In this document: one piece after another, positions 9,156 through 18,639 of the stretch | Layout: the number at the start of each line of letters is the position of its first letter | How positions within the stretch are numbered: position 1 is the stretch's first letter | Source: an uncultured Bacteroidales bacterium | GTDB taxonomy: Bacteria; Bacteroidota; Bacteroidia; Bacteroidales; UBA932 | Assembly: GCA_944325495.1 (NCBI GenBank) | Contig: CALVAD010000001.1 | Location: 124,001 to 188,000 of the forward strand | Reading direction: 5' to 3' | DNA: 64,000 nucleotides | Made by a program: the position numbers and the translations under genes | Notes under the pieces: generated by a model | Seen by the model: only the letters and a program-made list of their open reading frames with translations | What the model was told of the DNA's origin: nothing | The model's database searches: none

Positions 9156-10273
9156 CCGGAGATTCCGGTAGCGGCCCTGACTCTTCCGAGAGTCGAGACC
9201 ATATTGTCGAAATCCGAAGGAGTGAGCCAGTCGTCACGGCGGCAGGCCCACTCCTTTATTATTATCGTGCTGTAGCCGTCGTCCAGCATCCCGGGCAGGC
9301 AGCACCATGTGAATGTGAGTTCGGGCTCCAGCAGCTTCTTCTCCCCGCTGCGCAGGTCGTGGACGAATCTGAGGGTCACCGCCATGCCCAGCCGGGTGTT
9401 TATTGCGCTCATGTTCGAGACCGCGTTGCCGGTGGAGTATATCACCGGCTTTCCGTCGATGCGGGCGGTGTCCTGGACCACATGCGGGTGCGAACCGACG
9501 ACCGCGTCGGCTCCGCTGGCGACCAGCCATTCCGCCCAGTCTTCCTGCACGCTGTCGTGCCGCAGCGAATATTCGGTGCCCCAGTGGGGCAGCGCGACTA
9601 TGAAGTCGGCTCCGCTGTTCCTTGCGGCTTCCATCGTCTCCGCCACCTCGTCTTTCAGCATGTAGCTGACTTCCGGCCATCCCGGCGCCTTGGCATGGTT
9701 CGTCCCGTAGGTGAAGTTGACCAGTGCGATTCTGACGCCCTTGTCTAAGAGCATCAGCGGATTGTTGCCGGCCTCGTCCAGGCTGTCGGCGGCGCAGCCG
9801 GTGTATCTGGTGCCGAGACTGTCGCGCAGGCCGGCGTAGACTTCCAGCGTGCGTTCCAGACCGGCGGTTCCGCGGTCGAGTATGTGGTTGTTGGCCGTCA
9901 GGAATATGTTCACCCCGCATTGTGTGGCCAGCACGGTGGCGATGCTGTCGGGAGCGGAGAATGAAGGGTATCCGCTGTACGGTTCGCCTCCGAGGCTGAA
10001 TTCGAGGTTCGCGGCTGTGAAGTCCGCCGCCCGCATGGCGGGGGCGAGGTGCTTCAGGAACGCTCCGAATTCGTGCTCCAGCTGGCGGGCGTGCACCATC
10101 ACGTCGCCGAGTATCATCAGGCTGACGGTGTCGGTCCCTCCAAGCGGGACGGCCTTCCTTATTTCCGTGCGTATCTGCGGTCCGGACGCCGGAAGAGTGC
10201 GCTGCGGCCGTGCGGACGAGTCTGTCAGGATGACGGCGAGCAGGGCGGCTGCTGTCAATGCGGTTTTCCCCAT
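9137..10273 (-). CDS. CapA/PgsA-like metallophosphoesterase-fold protein
   Basis: 378-residue protein with an N-terminal hydrophobic signal or anchor (ALTAAALLAVILT) and a PGA_cap domain from about residue 55: LMILGDVMVHARQLEH, AANLEFSLGG, TANNHILDRG, VALPHWGTEYS and GADAVVGSHPHVVQ. These Asp/Asn/His motifs are those of CapA/YwtB-family enzymes, associated with poly-gamma-glutamate capsule synthesis in Bacillus; the true substrate in Bacteroidetes is unknown and no other capsule gene is nearby. The frame is open about 300 nt further upstream, but that would read across both divergent promoters. The ATG at 10273 lies 5 nt after a -7 box, so the mRNA may be leaderless. Confidence 0.85.
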   Translation of the reverse strand: MGKTALTAAALLAVILTDSSARPQRTLPASGPQIRTEIRKAVPLGGTDTVSLMILGDVMVHARQLEHEFGAFLKHLAPAMRAADFTAANLEFSLGGEPYSGYPSFSAPDSIATVLATQCGVNIFLTANNHILDRGTAGLERTLEVYAGLRDSLGTRYTGCAADSLDEAGNNPLMLLDKGVRIALVNFTYGTNHAKAPGWPEVSYMLKDEVAETMEAARNSGADFIVALPHWGTEYSLRHDSVQEDWAEWLVASGADAVVGSHPHVVQDTARIDGKPVIYSTGNAVSNMSAINTRLGMAVTLRFVHDLRSGEKKLLEPELTFTWCCLPGMLDDGYSTIIIKEWACRRDDWLTPSDFDNMVSTLGRVRAATGISGQLAGL

Positions 10274-10278
10274 GGCTG

Positions 10279-10286
10279 CAAATATA
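10279..10286 (-). promoter_or_regulatory. -7 box of the CapA-like gene, abutting the start codon
   Basis: TATATTTG on the minus strand with only 5 nt between the box and the ATG. With transcription starting a few nt beyond the box, the transcript would begin at or next to the AUG. Confidence 0.65.
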
Positions 10287-10302
10287 AGTACGAAACTTTT
10301 AT

Positions 10303-10310
10303 TAATTTTG
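10303..10310 (+). promoter_or_regulatory. -7 box of the SPOR lipoprotein gene, abutting the start codon
   Basis: TAATTTTG with 6 nt to the ATG at 10317. The whole divergent spacer between the two start codons is only 43 nt. Confidence 0.65.
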
Positions 10311-10316
10311 CACCCG

Positions 10317-10829
10317 ATGAGAAATTCCCGCCTAATATTGATGTTCTGCATTCTGCTGCCTCTTGTCAGCTCATGCGACCTGTTCCGCAGGATGGCCGGC
10401 AGGCCGACTTCCGCGCAGATCGAGCAGAAAAGGGCCATGATTGAAAGAGAGGCGGCTGCCCATCGCGGACGCCTCGATTCTCTCGACCTCGTGCACAGGC
10501 AGCTTTCGGATTCCCTTGCGGTGCTTGACTCCATCAGGCTTTCCGACGACGCTCTCATCGAGGTGCGCCAGCTCACAGAGGAATCCAGGAGCTCGCTGGC
10601 ATGGCGCTACTATGTCATAGTCGGGACTTTCGGCCGGCGGGAGAATGCCGTCAGGACGGCCGCCGAGTTCGAGGCCGCCGGCTCCCGTGCGGTGCTCATA
10701 TCCTATGTGAACGGGTTCACCGCCGTCGGCATACTTCCTTCCGACAGTATTTCCGAGGCGTACGCCTCTCTGAAGGCGGTCAGGGAAAGCGGTTCGTGTC
10801 CGGATGCCTGGATACTTGACAACAGATAG
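10317..10829 (+). CDS. Lipoprotein with C-terminal SPOR-like domain
   Basis: 170-residue lipoprotein: hydrophobic signal followed by the lipobox LVSSC (Cys20), a charged helical, possibly coiled-coil stretch (about residues 35-90), and a SPOR-like domain (about 95-165) opening WRYYVIVGTFGRRENAVRTAAEF. SPOR domains bind denuded glycan strands of peptidoglycan, so an envelope or septal role is inferred. Followed after 6 nt by the M28-like/TonB-C gene, suggesting one transcript. Confidence 0.82.
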   Translation: MRNSRLILMFCILLPLVSSCDLFRRMAGRPTSAQIEQKRAMIEREAAAHRGRLDSLDLVHRQLSDSLAVLDSIRLSDDALIEVRQLTEESRSSLAWRYYVIVGTFGRRENAVRTAAEFEAAGSRAVLISYVNGFTAVGILPSDSISEAYASLKAVRESGSCPDAWILDNR

Positions 10830-10835
10830 ACAATC

Positions 10836-12158
10836 ATGAAGAAATTCGCAGTATTTTTCCTCTTGTCGTTCTTCTGCCCGGGGGCGTCGGCGCAGTTCCG
10901 CGACGGCGGCTGGCGTGATCTTGACGACAGCGAGACCATGCGCGCCATGAAGGAGCAGGTGGCATTCCTGTCCTCCGCGGCTCTCGAAGGACGCAGGGCC
11001 GGTTCGGACGGGGAAAAGGAGGCGGCCGCGTATGTATCCGGAATCCTGTCCTCCTACGGAGTGGACGTTCTCAGCGGAACGGACGGCGACCTGTTCGGCA
11101 TCCGGCAGGAGAACGGCGACACTCTCACGTCGCGCAATGTGGTCGGCTTCATTCCGGGATATGACCCGCAGCTGCGCGACAGCTATATCGTGGTAGGCGC
11201 GCGGCTCGACAATCTCGGCTCCTCCACGGTTCAGGTTGACGGAGAAACTCGCGAGAAGATATTCTACGGCGCCAACGGCAATGCGTCCGGACTCACGCTG
11301 CTGATGCAGCTCGCCAGGAAACTGAGCACTAACAGCGTGCTGCTCAAGCGCTCGGTGCTGCTCGTCGCCTTCGGCGCCTCGGTGGACCTGCAGGCGGGCT
11401 CGTGGTATTTCCTCAACCGCTCGTTCCCCGATGTCGGGAACATAGCCGCGATGATAAACCTCGACATGCTGGGGACCCTTTCCAACGGCTTCTACGCATA
11501 TACGGCGTCGAATGTGGACCTCAACGCGCTTATCACGAGGCTTTCCGGCACTCTTCAGCCGGTCCAGCCCCGGATAGTGTCCATGGAGCCTGTCAGCTCC
11601 GACCACAGGATGTTCTATGCCAAGGAGATACCTTCGGTCTTCTTCACCACCGGGATGTATCCGGGATACAACTCCGATAAGGATACGGCGTGGACCCTGG
11701 AATACGAAGGCATGGAAAGGGAGCTTGAATACCTCTACAACTTCACGCTCGAGCTCGTCAACGGTCCGGCGCCGGATTTCCGCGAGACCGACGAGCGGGG
11801 CCGCAGATTCAGCGACGACGCTTCGGTCGTGCCATACAGCGACTGCGACGTGAAGCCGGCCTTCCTCGGCTCCAGCGATCCGTCCGCCTTCCTGACCAAG
11901 TGGGTCTATGTATATCTGCGCTATCCCGAGAAGGCCGTGGAGGAAGGCATCCAGGGCCGCGTGCTGGTGAACTTCGTGCTTGACGAGAAGGGAAGGGTGA
12001 CTGACGTGAAGGTCGTCAGGGGCGTGCACGAGCTTCTCGACGCCGAGGCGGTCCGCGTGGTGAGCGCCTCTCCGGCCTGGAGACCGGCGAGGCTCAGGGG
12101 GCAGAAGGTGAAATGTGAAATATCGGTGTATATAGATTTCAAACTCGAACGACGATAA
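10836..12158 (+). CDS. M28-like pseudo-peptidase fused to a TonB C-terminal domain
   Basis: 440-residue secreted protein: signal peptide (about 1-19), an M28-aminopeptidase-like domain (about 25-315) and a TonB C-terminal domain (about 350-435; [37 protein letters not shown]). The M28 metal site looks broken: the usual AHxDHxG reads [16 protein letters not shown] reads GANGNASG, and the catalytic Glu pair region reads FGASVDL. The Asp of NLDMLG and the His of SSDHRMF remain. Hydrolytic activity is therefore doubtful. A TonB C-terminal domain without the TonB membrane anchor or proline-rich region is unusual on a secreted protein. It ends 1 nt before leuS. Confidence 0.8.
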   Translation: MKKFAVFFLLSFFCPGASAQFRDGGWRDLDDSETMRAMKEQVAFLSSAALEGRRAGSDGEKEAAAYVSGILSSYGVDVLSGTDGDLFGIRQENGDTLTSRNVVGFIPGYDPQLRDSYIVVGARLDNLGSSTVQVDGETREKIFYGANGNASGLTLLMQLARKLSTNSVLLKRSVLLVAFGASVDLQAGSWYFLNRSFPDVGNIAAMINLDMLGTLSNGFYAYTASNVDLNALITRLSGTLQPVQPRIVSMEPVSSDHRMFYAKEIPSVFFTTGMYPGYNSDKDTAWTLEYEGMERELEYLYNFTLELVNGPAPDFRETDERGRRFSDDASVVPYSDCDVKPAFLGSSDPSAFLTKWVYVYLRYPEKAVEEGIQGRVLVNFVLDEKGRVTDVKVVRGVHELLDAEAVRVVSASPAWRPARLRGQKVKCEISVYIDFKLERR

Positions 12159-12159
12159 G

Positions 12160-14895
12160 ATGGATTACGATTTCAAGGCCATTGAGAGCAAGTGGCAGGC
12201 ATACTGGGCCGCAAACAAGGAATTCAAGGTGGAGACGGACCCTTCGAAGCCGAAGTTCTATGTGCTGGACATGTTTCCGTATCCCTCAGGGGCCGGACTG
12301 CATGTGGGACATCCGCTGGGATACATCGCAAGCGACATATTTGCCAGATACAAGAGGCTGAAAGGCTTCAATGTGCTCCATCCCATGGGGTACGACGCCT
12401 TCGGGCTTCCAGCCGAGCAATATGCGATACAGACGGGCCAGCACCCGGAGGTGACGACCACGCAGAACATAGCCCGCTACCGCAGCCAGCTCGACCGCAT
12501 AGGCTTTTCATACGACTGGGACAGGGAGGTGCGCACCTGCGACCCCGCATTCTATAAATGGACGCAGTGGGCCTTCCTCAAGATGTTCGACAGCTGGTAC
12601 GACCCCGATGCAGACAAGGCCAGACCGATTTCGGAACTGGTTTCGAGAATCGAGAGCGAAGGCTACGAGGATGTGACCCCGGAGATGTGGGCCTCCGCCT
12701 CCGAAAAGCGGAAGTCCGACATCCTCATGCGCTACCGCATCGCATATCAGGGCGAGACGAGCGTGAACTGGTGCGAGGGTCTCGGAACCGTGCTCGCGAA
12801 CGACGAGGTCAAGGACGGCCTGAGCGTGCGCGGAGGCTATCCGGTGGAGCAGAAGAAGATGACCCAGTGGCAGCTCAGGGTTTCGGCGTATGCGGAGAGG
12901 CTGCTCGCGTCGCTCGACTCTCTCGACTGGAGCGATTCCATCAAGGAGATGCAGCGCAACTGGATAGGCCGCTCGGAGGGCACGGAGATGGTCTTCGATA
13001 CGGTATGCGGCGACAGGCACATGCCGGTGACCATATTCACTACGAGGGCCGACACCGTCTTCGGCGTCACTTTCATGGTGCTCGCCCCCGAAAGCGAGCT
13101 CGTCGCGCAGCTGACCGCCGACGACCGCAGGGCAGAGGTTGAGGAATATGTGAAGGCGGCGGCGAGGAAGACCGAGCGCGAGAGAATCTCCGAGACCAGG
13201 ACCGTCACGGGCGTGTTTACCGGTTCCTACGGCATCAACCCCCTCAACGGGAAGAAGATACCCATCTGGGTTTCGGAATATGTGCTTGCCGGCTACGGCA
13301 CCGGAGCCATCATGGCCGTGCCCGCGCATGACAGCCGTGACTACGCCTTCGCCAGGAAATTCGGTCTGCCCATAATCCCGCTGATAGAGGGCTGCGACGT
13401 GTCGGAGCAGAGCTTCGACGCCAAGGACGGGATAATGTGCAATTCCGGCTTTCTCGACGGCATGGCGGTCAAGGATGCCATCGAGGCCGCCAAGGACTAT
13501 GTCGAGGCTCACGGAATAGGACGCCGCAAGGTCAATTACCGCCTGCGCGACGCCATCTTCTCCCGCCAGCGCTATTGGGGCGAGCCTTTCCCCATATACT
13601 ACAAGGACGGCGTCCCCACGCCCCTGCCCGAGTCGGAGCTCCCGCTGCGCCTGCCCGAGATAAGTTCCTACAAGCCTTCTCCCGACGGCGAGCCGCCTCT
13701 CGCGAGGGCGAAGGACTGGACCTACGACGGCTGGCCTCTCGAAAAGAGCACCATGCCCGGCTTCGCCGGTTCGAGCGCGTACTACCTGCGCTATATGGAC
13801 CCCCGCAACGACGAGGCTCTTGTGGGCAGGGAGGCGGATGAATACTGGCGCAGCGTCGACCTCTATGTCGGAGGCACCGAACATGCCACGGGCCATCTCA
13901 TCTATTCGCGTTTCTGGAACAAGTTCCTCTACGACCTCGGATATGTCTGCGAGGACGAGCCGTTCCGCAAGCTGGTCAATCAGGGCATGATCCAGGGCCG
14001 TTCGAGCTTCGTCTACAGGATAGTGGGCACCAACACTTTCGTATCCTGCGGCCTGAAGGACAAGTACGAGACCACCGAGATACATGTGGACGTGAACCTG
14101 GTGCGCAACGACAGGCTCGACACCGAGGCGTTCCGGAAATGGCGTCCGGAGTATGCCGACGCCGAGTTCGTGCTGGAGAACGGGGAATATGTCTGCGGCT
14201 GGGCGGTCGAGAAGATGAGCAAGTCGATGTACAATGTCGTCAATCCCGACGACATCTGCGACAGCTACGGCGCCGACACTCTCAGGCTGTATGAAATGTT
14301 CCTGGGGCCGGTCGAGCAGAGCAAGCCCTGGGACACCAAGGGCATAGACGGAGTGAACCGCTTCCTCAAGAAGTTCTGGAGGCTGTTCTTCGACAAGGAC
14401 GGATGGATAGTGACCGACGGCAAGGCGACGGCGCAGGAACTCAAGGTGCTGCACAAGCTCATAGGCAAGGAACAGGAGGACATAGAGAACTTCTCGTTCA
14501 ACACGACCATAAGCGCGTTCATGATAGCCGTCAACGAGCTGGGTGCGATGAAATGCAGCAAGAAAGAGGTGCTCGAGCCCATGGTGGTGCTGCTTTCGCC
14601 CTTCGCGCCTCACATGGCGGAGGAGCTCTGGCACCGGCTCGGCCACGAAGACAGCGTCACATACGCGAGTTTCCCCGAATATGTGCCCGCGCTGGCCGCC
14701 GATGACAGCGTGACATATCCCGTACAGTTCAACGGCAAGATGCGCTTCACCGTCGAGCTTCCGAAGAGCGCCTCTCCGCAGGAGGTGGAAGCCGCGGTCC
14801 GCGGGATGGAGCAGACCGCGAGGTGGACCGACGGCAGGAACATAGTCAAGGTGATCGTCGTTCCCGGCAGAATAATCAATATAGTGGTCAAGTGA
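12160..14895 (+). CDS. leuS: Leucyl-tRNA synthetase
   Basis: 911-residue class Ia synthetase that charges tRNA-Leu. The HIGH motif appears as HVGHPLGY (about residue 48) in the [12 protein letters not shown] context and KMSKS as [15 protein letters not shown] (about residue 685). The CP1 editing domain is present, with its conserved [17 protein letters not shown] and [13 protein letters not shown] stretches. The C-terminal anticodon-binding region is complete. Length and order of motifs match bacterial LeuRS. The TGA overlaps the ATG of the next gene by one base (TGATG), implying translational coupling. Confidence 0.97.
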   Translation: MDYDFKAIESKWQAYWAANKEFKVETDPSKPKFYVLDMFPYPSGAGLHVGHPLGYIASDIFARYKRLKGFNVLHPMGYDAFGLPAEQYAIQTGQHPEVTTTQNIARYRSQLDRIGFSYDWDREVRTCDPAFYKWTQWAFLKMFDSWYDPDADKARPISELVSRIESEGYEDVTPEMWASASEKRKSDILMRYRIAYQGETSVNWCEGLGTVLANDEVKDGLSVRGGYPVEQKKMTQWQLRVSAYAERLLASLDSLDWSDSIKEMQRNWIGRSEGTEMVFDTVCGDRHMPVTIFTTRADTVFGVTFMVLAPESELVAQLTADDRRAEVEEYVKAAARKTERERISETRTVTGVFTGSYGINPLNGKKIPIWVSEYVLAGYGTGAIMAVPAHDSRDYAFARKFGLPIIPLIEGCDVSEQSFDAKDGIMCNSGFLDGMAVKDAIEAAKDYVEAHGIGRRKVNYRLRDAIFSRQRYWGEPFPIYYKDGVPTPLPESELPLRLPEISSYKPSPDGEPPLARAKDWTYDGWPLEKSTMPGFAGSSAYYLRYMDPRNDEALVGREADEYWRSVDLYVGGTEHATGHLIYSRFWNKFLYDLGYVCEDEPFRKLVNQGMIQGRSSFVYRIVGTNTFVSCGLKDKYETTEIHVDVNLVRNDRLDTEAFRKWRPEYADAEFVLENGEYVCGWAVEKMSKSMYNVVNPDDICDSYGADTLRLYEMFLGPVEQSKPWDTKGIDGVNRFLKKFWRLFFDKDGWIVTDGKATAQELKVLHKLIGKEQEDIENFSFNTTISAFMIAVNELGAMKCSKKEVLEPMVVLLSPFAPHMAEELWHRLGHEDSVTYASFPEYVPALAADDSVTYPVQFNGKMRFTVELPKSASPQEVEAAVRGMEQTARWTDGRNIVKVIVVPGRIINIVVK

Positions 14896-15824
14896 TGAAA
14901 GGAAAGATACTGACACTGTTCAAGGAATATCTGATTCTGACCATAGCCTCCTTCATATTCGCCGCGGCATGGGAATGCTTCATGATTCCCAACGGCATGT
15001 CCGCCGGCGGCATGATGGGGCTCTGCACCATAATTCAGTACGCCACCGGCGACCTGATACCCGCGCAGGTCTCGTACATAGCCATCAACGCCGTGCTGAT
15101 GGTCATAGCTGTGCTGGCGATGGGAATAGGCTTCGGCTTCAAGACCATCTACTGCATAGTGGTGTCCACGCTCGCGATGAGCCTGATAAGCGGCATCGAG
15201 GCCCTGCATTCCATGCCGGGAGAGTTCCTCTATATTGACGAGAAGGTGCTTGTGCCGATATTCGCCGGGGTGCTCGAAGCCGTGGGAATCGGACTCATAC
15301 TGAGATACGGGGGCAGCACGGGAGGCAGCGACATAGTCGCGCTGATGATCAACAGATACTGGCCCGTGTCGCTGAGCACGACTTTCCTGATCATGGACCT
15401 CTTCATCTGCGCTGCGCTCCTGCTGCTTCCCGGCAAGACCTTCTCCGACATGTGCTACGGTCTGGAGATGGTGGTCGTGTTCTCCTTCATGGTGGACACG
15501 GTGGTGGGAGGAAAGAAATCCTCATATCAGCTCTTCGTCTTTTCCGACAGGTACAAGGAGATCGCCGACTATATCATCTATAAGATGGAGAGGGGCGTGA
15601 CGCTGCTCCAGGCGCAGGGCTGGTACACCAAGAAGCCCAGGGAGGTCCTCATGATCCTGATAAGCCAGAAGGAGCTGCCTTCGCTCAACAGGGTCATCAA
15701 GGAGATTGATCCCAAGGCGTTCATGTCGATATCGAACACCAACAATGTCTACGGAGAAGGGTTCGAGGAGATGAAGACCGGAGTCAAGCTGACAAAGAAA
15801 AAACAAGATAGAGATGAACACTAA
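14895..15824 (+). CDS. YitT family membrane protein, copy 1
   Basis: 309-residue protein with an N-terminal membrane region of five or six hydrophobic segments (about residues 10-200; contains PNGMSAGGMMGLCTIIQYATG and RYGGSTGGSDIVALMIN) and a C-terminal soluble DUF2179 domain (about 220-295; VFSDRYKEIADYI, ERGVTLLQAQGWYTKK). The GGSTGGSDIVA motif is a hallmark of the family. Substrate unknown. The start overlaps the leuS stop codon by 1 nt, and the 3' end overlaps a second YitT gene by 11 nt. Confidence 0.88.
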   Translation: MKGKILTLFKEYLILTIASFIFAAAWECFMIPNGMSAGGMMGLCTIIQYATGDLIPAQVSYIAINAVLMVIAVLAMGIGFGFKTIYCIVVSTLAMSLISGIEALHSMPGEFLYIDEKVLVPIFAGVLEAVGIGLILRYGGSTGGSDIVALMINRYWPVSLSTTFLIMDLFICAALLLLPGKTFSDMCYGLEMVVVFSFMVDTVVGGKKSSYQLFVFSDRYKEIADYIIYKMERGVTLLQAQGWYTKKPREVLMILISQKELPSLNRVIKEIDPKAFMSISNTNNVYGEGFEEMKTGVKLTKKKQDRDEH

Positions 15825-16752
15825 GAGCTTTCTGATTCATTTCAAGGAATACGCCCTGATTACGCTGGGACTGCTGGGCTATGTTCTGGGATGGATACTG
15901 TTCCTGATTCCGAACAACCTTATCGGCGGAGGCGTCGCCGGTATCTCGTCCATTATCCAGTATGCCACGGGCATTCCTCTCGGATATCCGTATTTCATAA
16001 TCAATGTGGCTCTGCTCGTCACGGCGTTCTTCGTGCTCGGCAAGGGTTTCGGCGGCAAGACCATATATGCGATAGCCCTCACGGCCGTATGCCTGAATCT
16101 CGGCCAGGGCATAGTGCCCGAGGACATAATCGAGAGCCTCGCGCTGAAGAACGGCAAACTCCTGTGCACGATTATGGGAGGCATACTCTCCGGCGTCGGG
16201 ATAGGCGTGTCCATATCGCAGGGCGGAAGCACCGGCGGCACGGACATAGTCGCGCTGATAATCAACAAGTACCGCAATGTCTCGCCCGGGCGCATGATAC
16301 TGCTCATCGACGTGGTTATCATGCTGTCGTCGCTTCTCGTGCCTTCGTATATGGCCGACGGCTCCCTGATGCCGTGGGCCGACAAGATCACGACCGTCGT
16401 CTACGGCTTCATCCTGGTGACCGTCAGCAGCACGGTGGTGGACCTCTACCTTTCCGGTTCGCGCCAGTCGGTGCAGGTGTTCGTCTTCTCCAAGAAGTAT
16501 TCGGAGATTGCGGATGCGATCACCAAGGATTTCCACCGCGGGGTCACCGTCCTTGACGGCAAGGGCTGGTACACCAAGGACAGCGTCCAGGTTCTGATGA
16601 TCATCACGCGCAAGACGGACCTCGGAATGCTGCTGAAATATATCAACTCCGTCGATTCCGGCGCGTTCATATCCGTCGCTTCGGTGACCGGGGTATACGG
16701 GAAAGGATTCGACATCATAAAAAACGGAAAAAAGAAAAAAATTAATAGTTAA
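15814..16752 (+). CDS. YitT family membrane protein, copy 2
   Basis: 312-residue paralogue of the preceding gene, colinear over its whole length: IPNNLIGGGVAGISSIIQYATG, SQGGSTGGTDIVALIIN and the C-terminal FHRGVTVLDGKGWYTKD. The two are clearly diverged, so this is an old tandem duplication. Overlapping reading frames suggest co-translation, possibly for a heteromeric complex (inference). A 14-bp hairpin follows at 16773-16806. Confidence 0.88.
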   Translation: MNTKSFLIHFKEYALITLGLLGYVLGWILFLIPNNLIGGGVAGISSIIQYATGIPLGYPYFIINVALLVTAFFVLGKGFGGKTIYAIALTAVCLNLGQGIVPEDIIESLALKNGKLLCTIMGGILSGVGIGVSISQGGSTGGTDIVALIINKYRNVSPGRMILLIDVVIMLSSLLVPSYMADGSLMPWADKITTVVYGFILVTVSSTVVDLYLSGSRQSVQVFVFSKKYSEIADAITKDFHRGVTVLDGKGWYTKDSVQVLMIITRKTDLGMLLKYINSVDSGAFISVASVTGVYGKGFDIIKNGKKKKINS

Positions 16753-16772
16753 AAACATAAAAATGTGACCGC

Positions 16773-16806
16773 GAAAGCCGCCCGCACAATCCTGCGGACG
16801 GCTTTC
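16773..16806. terminator. Hairpin after the YitT pair
   Basis: Stem GAAAGCCGCCCGCA / TGCGGACGGCTTTC with one mismatch and a 6-nt loop, 20 nt after the second YitT stop codon. No T-run follows on the plus strand, so termination strength is uncertain. Confidence 0.6.
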
Positions 16807-16811
16807 TGTCG

Positions 16812-16819
16812 TATCTTTG
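16812..16819 (+). promoter_or_regulatory. -7 box of the AraC-type regulator
   Basis: TATCTTTG, 17 nt before the ATG at 16837. Confidence 0.6.
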
Positions 16820-16836
16820 CGGAAATAGCTTTTATT

Positions 16837-17808
16837 ATGAAGAAACTGTTCAGGTCTTATCATCTGTGGATCAAGCTGCTTTCCGGAATATGCCTGGTTC
16901 TTTTCCCTTTCGCGGAATTCGCGGGCTCGCACAAGATGCCGGGGCTGTCAGTCCTGGGGATGTCGGAAATCGGAGCCGTCTCAATTCTTCTGATGCTGCC
17001 GCAGCCGGACGAAAGCGCACGGACCGGCTTCTTCGCCTCACTGCTCCAGCTGCTTGTCATGATATTCTGCCATTTTGCCGGCGTCCGGTCCGGGTTTTCG
17101 GTGATGGCCGTCCTGGCGCTGACCTTCGCCCATCTTGTGAACGCCTTCAGACTCAGGTGTTCCTGCGCCCGCTCGCTTTTCCGGCATCAGGTGATATGGT
17201 ACACTCTGCTGGGCATGGAAAGGCTCATCCATGCCCAGGCGTTGAGCCTGCTGGCCTTCGCCACCCTCCTGTTCCGTTCGTCGGTGCCGGCGATGATTCT
17301 GCTGTGCATCCTGCTCGCGTTGCTGTACGCCCTGCTGCTGGCCGCGTCGTTCAAGGGAAGGCTTTACCTGCTGAGCCGAGGCAGGGAGCAGGAGATAAGG
17401 CGTATGCTGAACTGCGGCGACGCGGCTCCGCAGCTTCCGGGCCAGAAGGACGAGGCGGCGTCCATGAGGGCGCTCTACGAAAAGGTCGTGAGCATCATGG
17501 AGGCTTCGCGGCCTTTCCTTGACGAGGACTACAGCCTTCAGGACCTGTCTTCGGCCGTGTACACGAACAAGACCTATGTGTCCAAGACGATAAACATGAT
17601 GTCGGGCAAGAATTTCCGTCAGTTCATCAACGCCTACCGCATACGCTACTCGGTCGAGATGATGAAGAAGAATCCGAGGCTGAGGGTGGACGAGCTGGCG
17701 TCTATGTCGGGTTTCCATTCCACGGTCACCTATACGATGGCGTTCAAGGCCAACATGAACGAAACGCCTGGAGAATATTCCCAGCGGCTGAGGTCTAATC
17801 TCGTCTGA
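16837..17808 (+). CDS. AraC-family regulator with N-terminal membrane domain
   Basis: 323-residue protein with about six hydrophobic segments in residues 10-185, then a cytoplasmic AraC-type double helix-turn-helix (about 225-320): YSLQDLSSAVYTNKTYVSKTINMMSGKNFRQFINAYRI is cited here in parts, with first HTH around SLQDLSSAVYTNKTYVSKTI and second around RVDELASMSGFHSTVTYTMA. Such membrane-bound AraC proteins are frequent in Bacteroidetes; ligand and targets are unknown. The ATG follows a promoter box and begins MKKLFRSYH. The 3' end overlaps the convergent pseudouridine synthase by 14 nt. Confidence 0.85.
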   Translation: MKKLFRSYHLWIKLLSGICLVLFPFAEFAGSHKMPGLSVLGMSEIGAVSILLMLPQPDESARTGFFASLLQLLVMIFCHFAGVRSGFSVMAVLALTFAHLVNAFRLRCSCARSLFRHQVIWYTLLGMERLIHAQALSLLAFATLLFRSSVPAMILLCILLALLYALLLAASFKGRLYLLSRGREQEIRRMLNCGDAAPQLPGQKDEAASMRALYEKVVSIMEASRPFLDEDYSLQDLSSAVYTNKTYVSKTINMMSGKNFRQFINAYRIRYSVEMMKKNPRLRVDELASMSGFHSTVTYTMAFKANMNETPGEYSQRLRSNLV

Positions 17809-18526
17809 TTCCTTTCCAGTCCGCCGGCGCGGGCACGACCAGGTCCAGCGGTGTCCTGCGGACCGGATGGATGAAGCTTATTTCGTGGGACTGGAGGCAG
17901 ATGCCTCCGTCGGGATTCGAGCGCGGGGCGCCGTATTTCAGGTCTCCCTTTATGGTGCAGCCTATGCTTGCCAGCTGGCAGCGTATCTGATGGTGCCGTC
18001 CGGTCAGCAGTTCTATTTCCACGAGATGGTAGCGGTCGGTGTCATACAGCCACCGGTAGTTCAGCCTGGCAAGTCTGGCGTCGGGGAACTTCTCCGGGCG
18101 GGGGCCCGCCCCGTCGCCGACCGGATAGCTCTTGTTCTGACGTGTGTTGCGGTAGAGCCATTGCTCCAGATGGCCCTGCCGCGGCTCGGGGGCCGAGCAG
18201 CAGAGAGCCCAGTACTTCTTGTGGATTTCGCCGTTCCTGAACATGTCCGAAAGCCGGCCGAGCGACTTCGTGGTCTTGGCGAGCACGCAGATACCGCAAA
18301 CCGGCCTGTCGATTCTGTGGGCGGCGCCCAGGAAGACTTTCCCCGGCTTGGAATCGCGCCGGGCGATGAAGGCCTTGTAGGTGTCGGTGAGGCATTCGTC
18401 GCCTGTCCTGTCGCTCTGGACTATCTCCCCGACCTTCTTGTAGACTATGAAGAGGTGGTTGTCCTCGTAGATTATCCTTTTTTCGAGGTCCCGGTATTCT
18501 GCGGCGCTGAGTTCTCTGTATTCCAT
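17795..18526 (-). CDS. RluA-family RNA pseudouridine synthase
   Basis: 243-residue pseudouridine synthase lacking an S4 domain. The catalytic Asp lies in AAHRIDRPVCGICVLAKT; ELLTGRHHQIRCQLASIG, a typical RluA-family motif, follows. Its RNA target cannot be assigned. The frame extends 14 codons upstream of the ATG at 18526, but that extension would overlap the -7 box; the ATG lies 4 nt after that box. Divergent from dnaK. Confidence 0.88.
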   Translation of the reverse strand: MEYRELSAAEYRDLEKRIIYEDNHLFIVYKKVGEIVQSDRTGDECLTDTYKAFIARRDSKPGKVFLGAAHRIDRPVCGICVLAKTTKSLGRLSDMFRNGEIHKKYWALCCSAPEPRQGHLEQWLYRNTRQNKSYPVGDGAGPRPEKFPDARLARLNYRWLYDTDRYHLVEIELLTGRHHQIRCQLASIGCTIKGDLKYGAPRSNPDGGICLQSHEISFIHPVRRTPLDLVVPAPADWKGIRRD

Positions 18527-18530
18527 GCCG

Positions 18531-18538
18531 TAAAGATA
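18531..18538 (-). promoter_or_regulatory. -7 box of the RluA-type gene
   Basis: TATCTTTA on the minus strand (one change from TAnnTTTG), 4 nt before the ATG. This position decides the start codon and predicts an almost leaderless mRNA. Confidence 0.5.
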
Positions 18539-18591
18539 TGACATTTTGTCAGAAAATCCGAATGGCAAAGCTTTTGATTACAGAGGCATGT

Positions 18592-18609
18592 CGCCGCCAC
18601 GGGGCGGCG
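18592..18609 (+). promoter_or_regulatory. GC hairpin in the dnaK leader
   Basis: CGCCGCC-ACGG-GGCGGCG, a 7-bp perfect stem 30 nt before the dnaK ATG. It does not resemble the CIRCE operator (TTAGCACTC-N9-GAGTGCTAA). It may affect translation; no more can be said. Confidence 0.35.
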
Positions 18610-18639
18610 GAAAAGTGAAATCGGAAAAAGACAGATATT

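Noticed and set aside
12508..14916. Very long open frame (802 codons) antisense to leuS, with similar ones antisense to gyrA (5241-7136) and dnaK (18679-20412).
   Set aside because: They mirror highly conserved genes in a GC-rich genome, have Leu/Arg/His/Val-rich unspecific composition, and show no family motif.
18569..18639. CIRCE/HrcA operator upstream of dnaK.
   Set aside because: The only palindrome is CGCCGCC-ACGG-GGCGGCG, unrelated to the CIRCE consensus.
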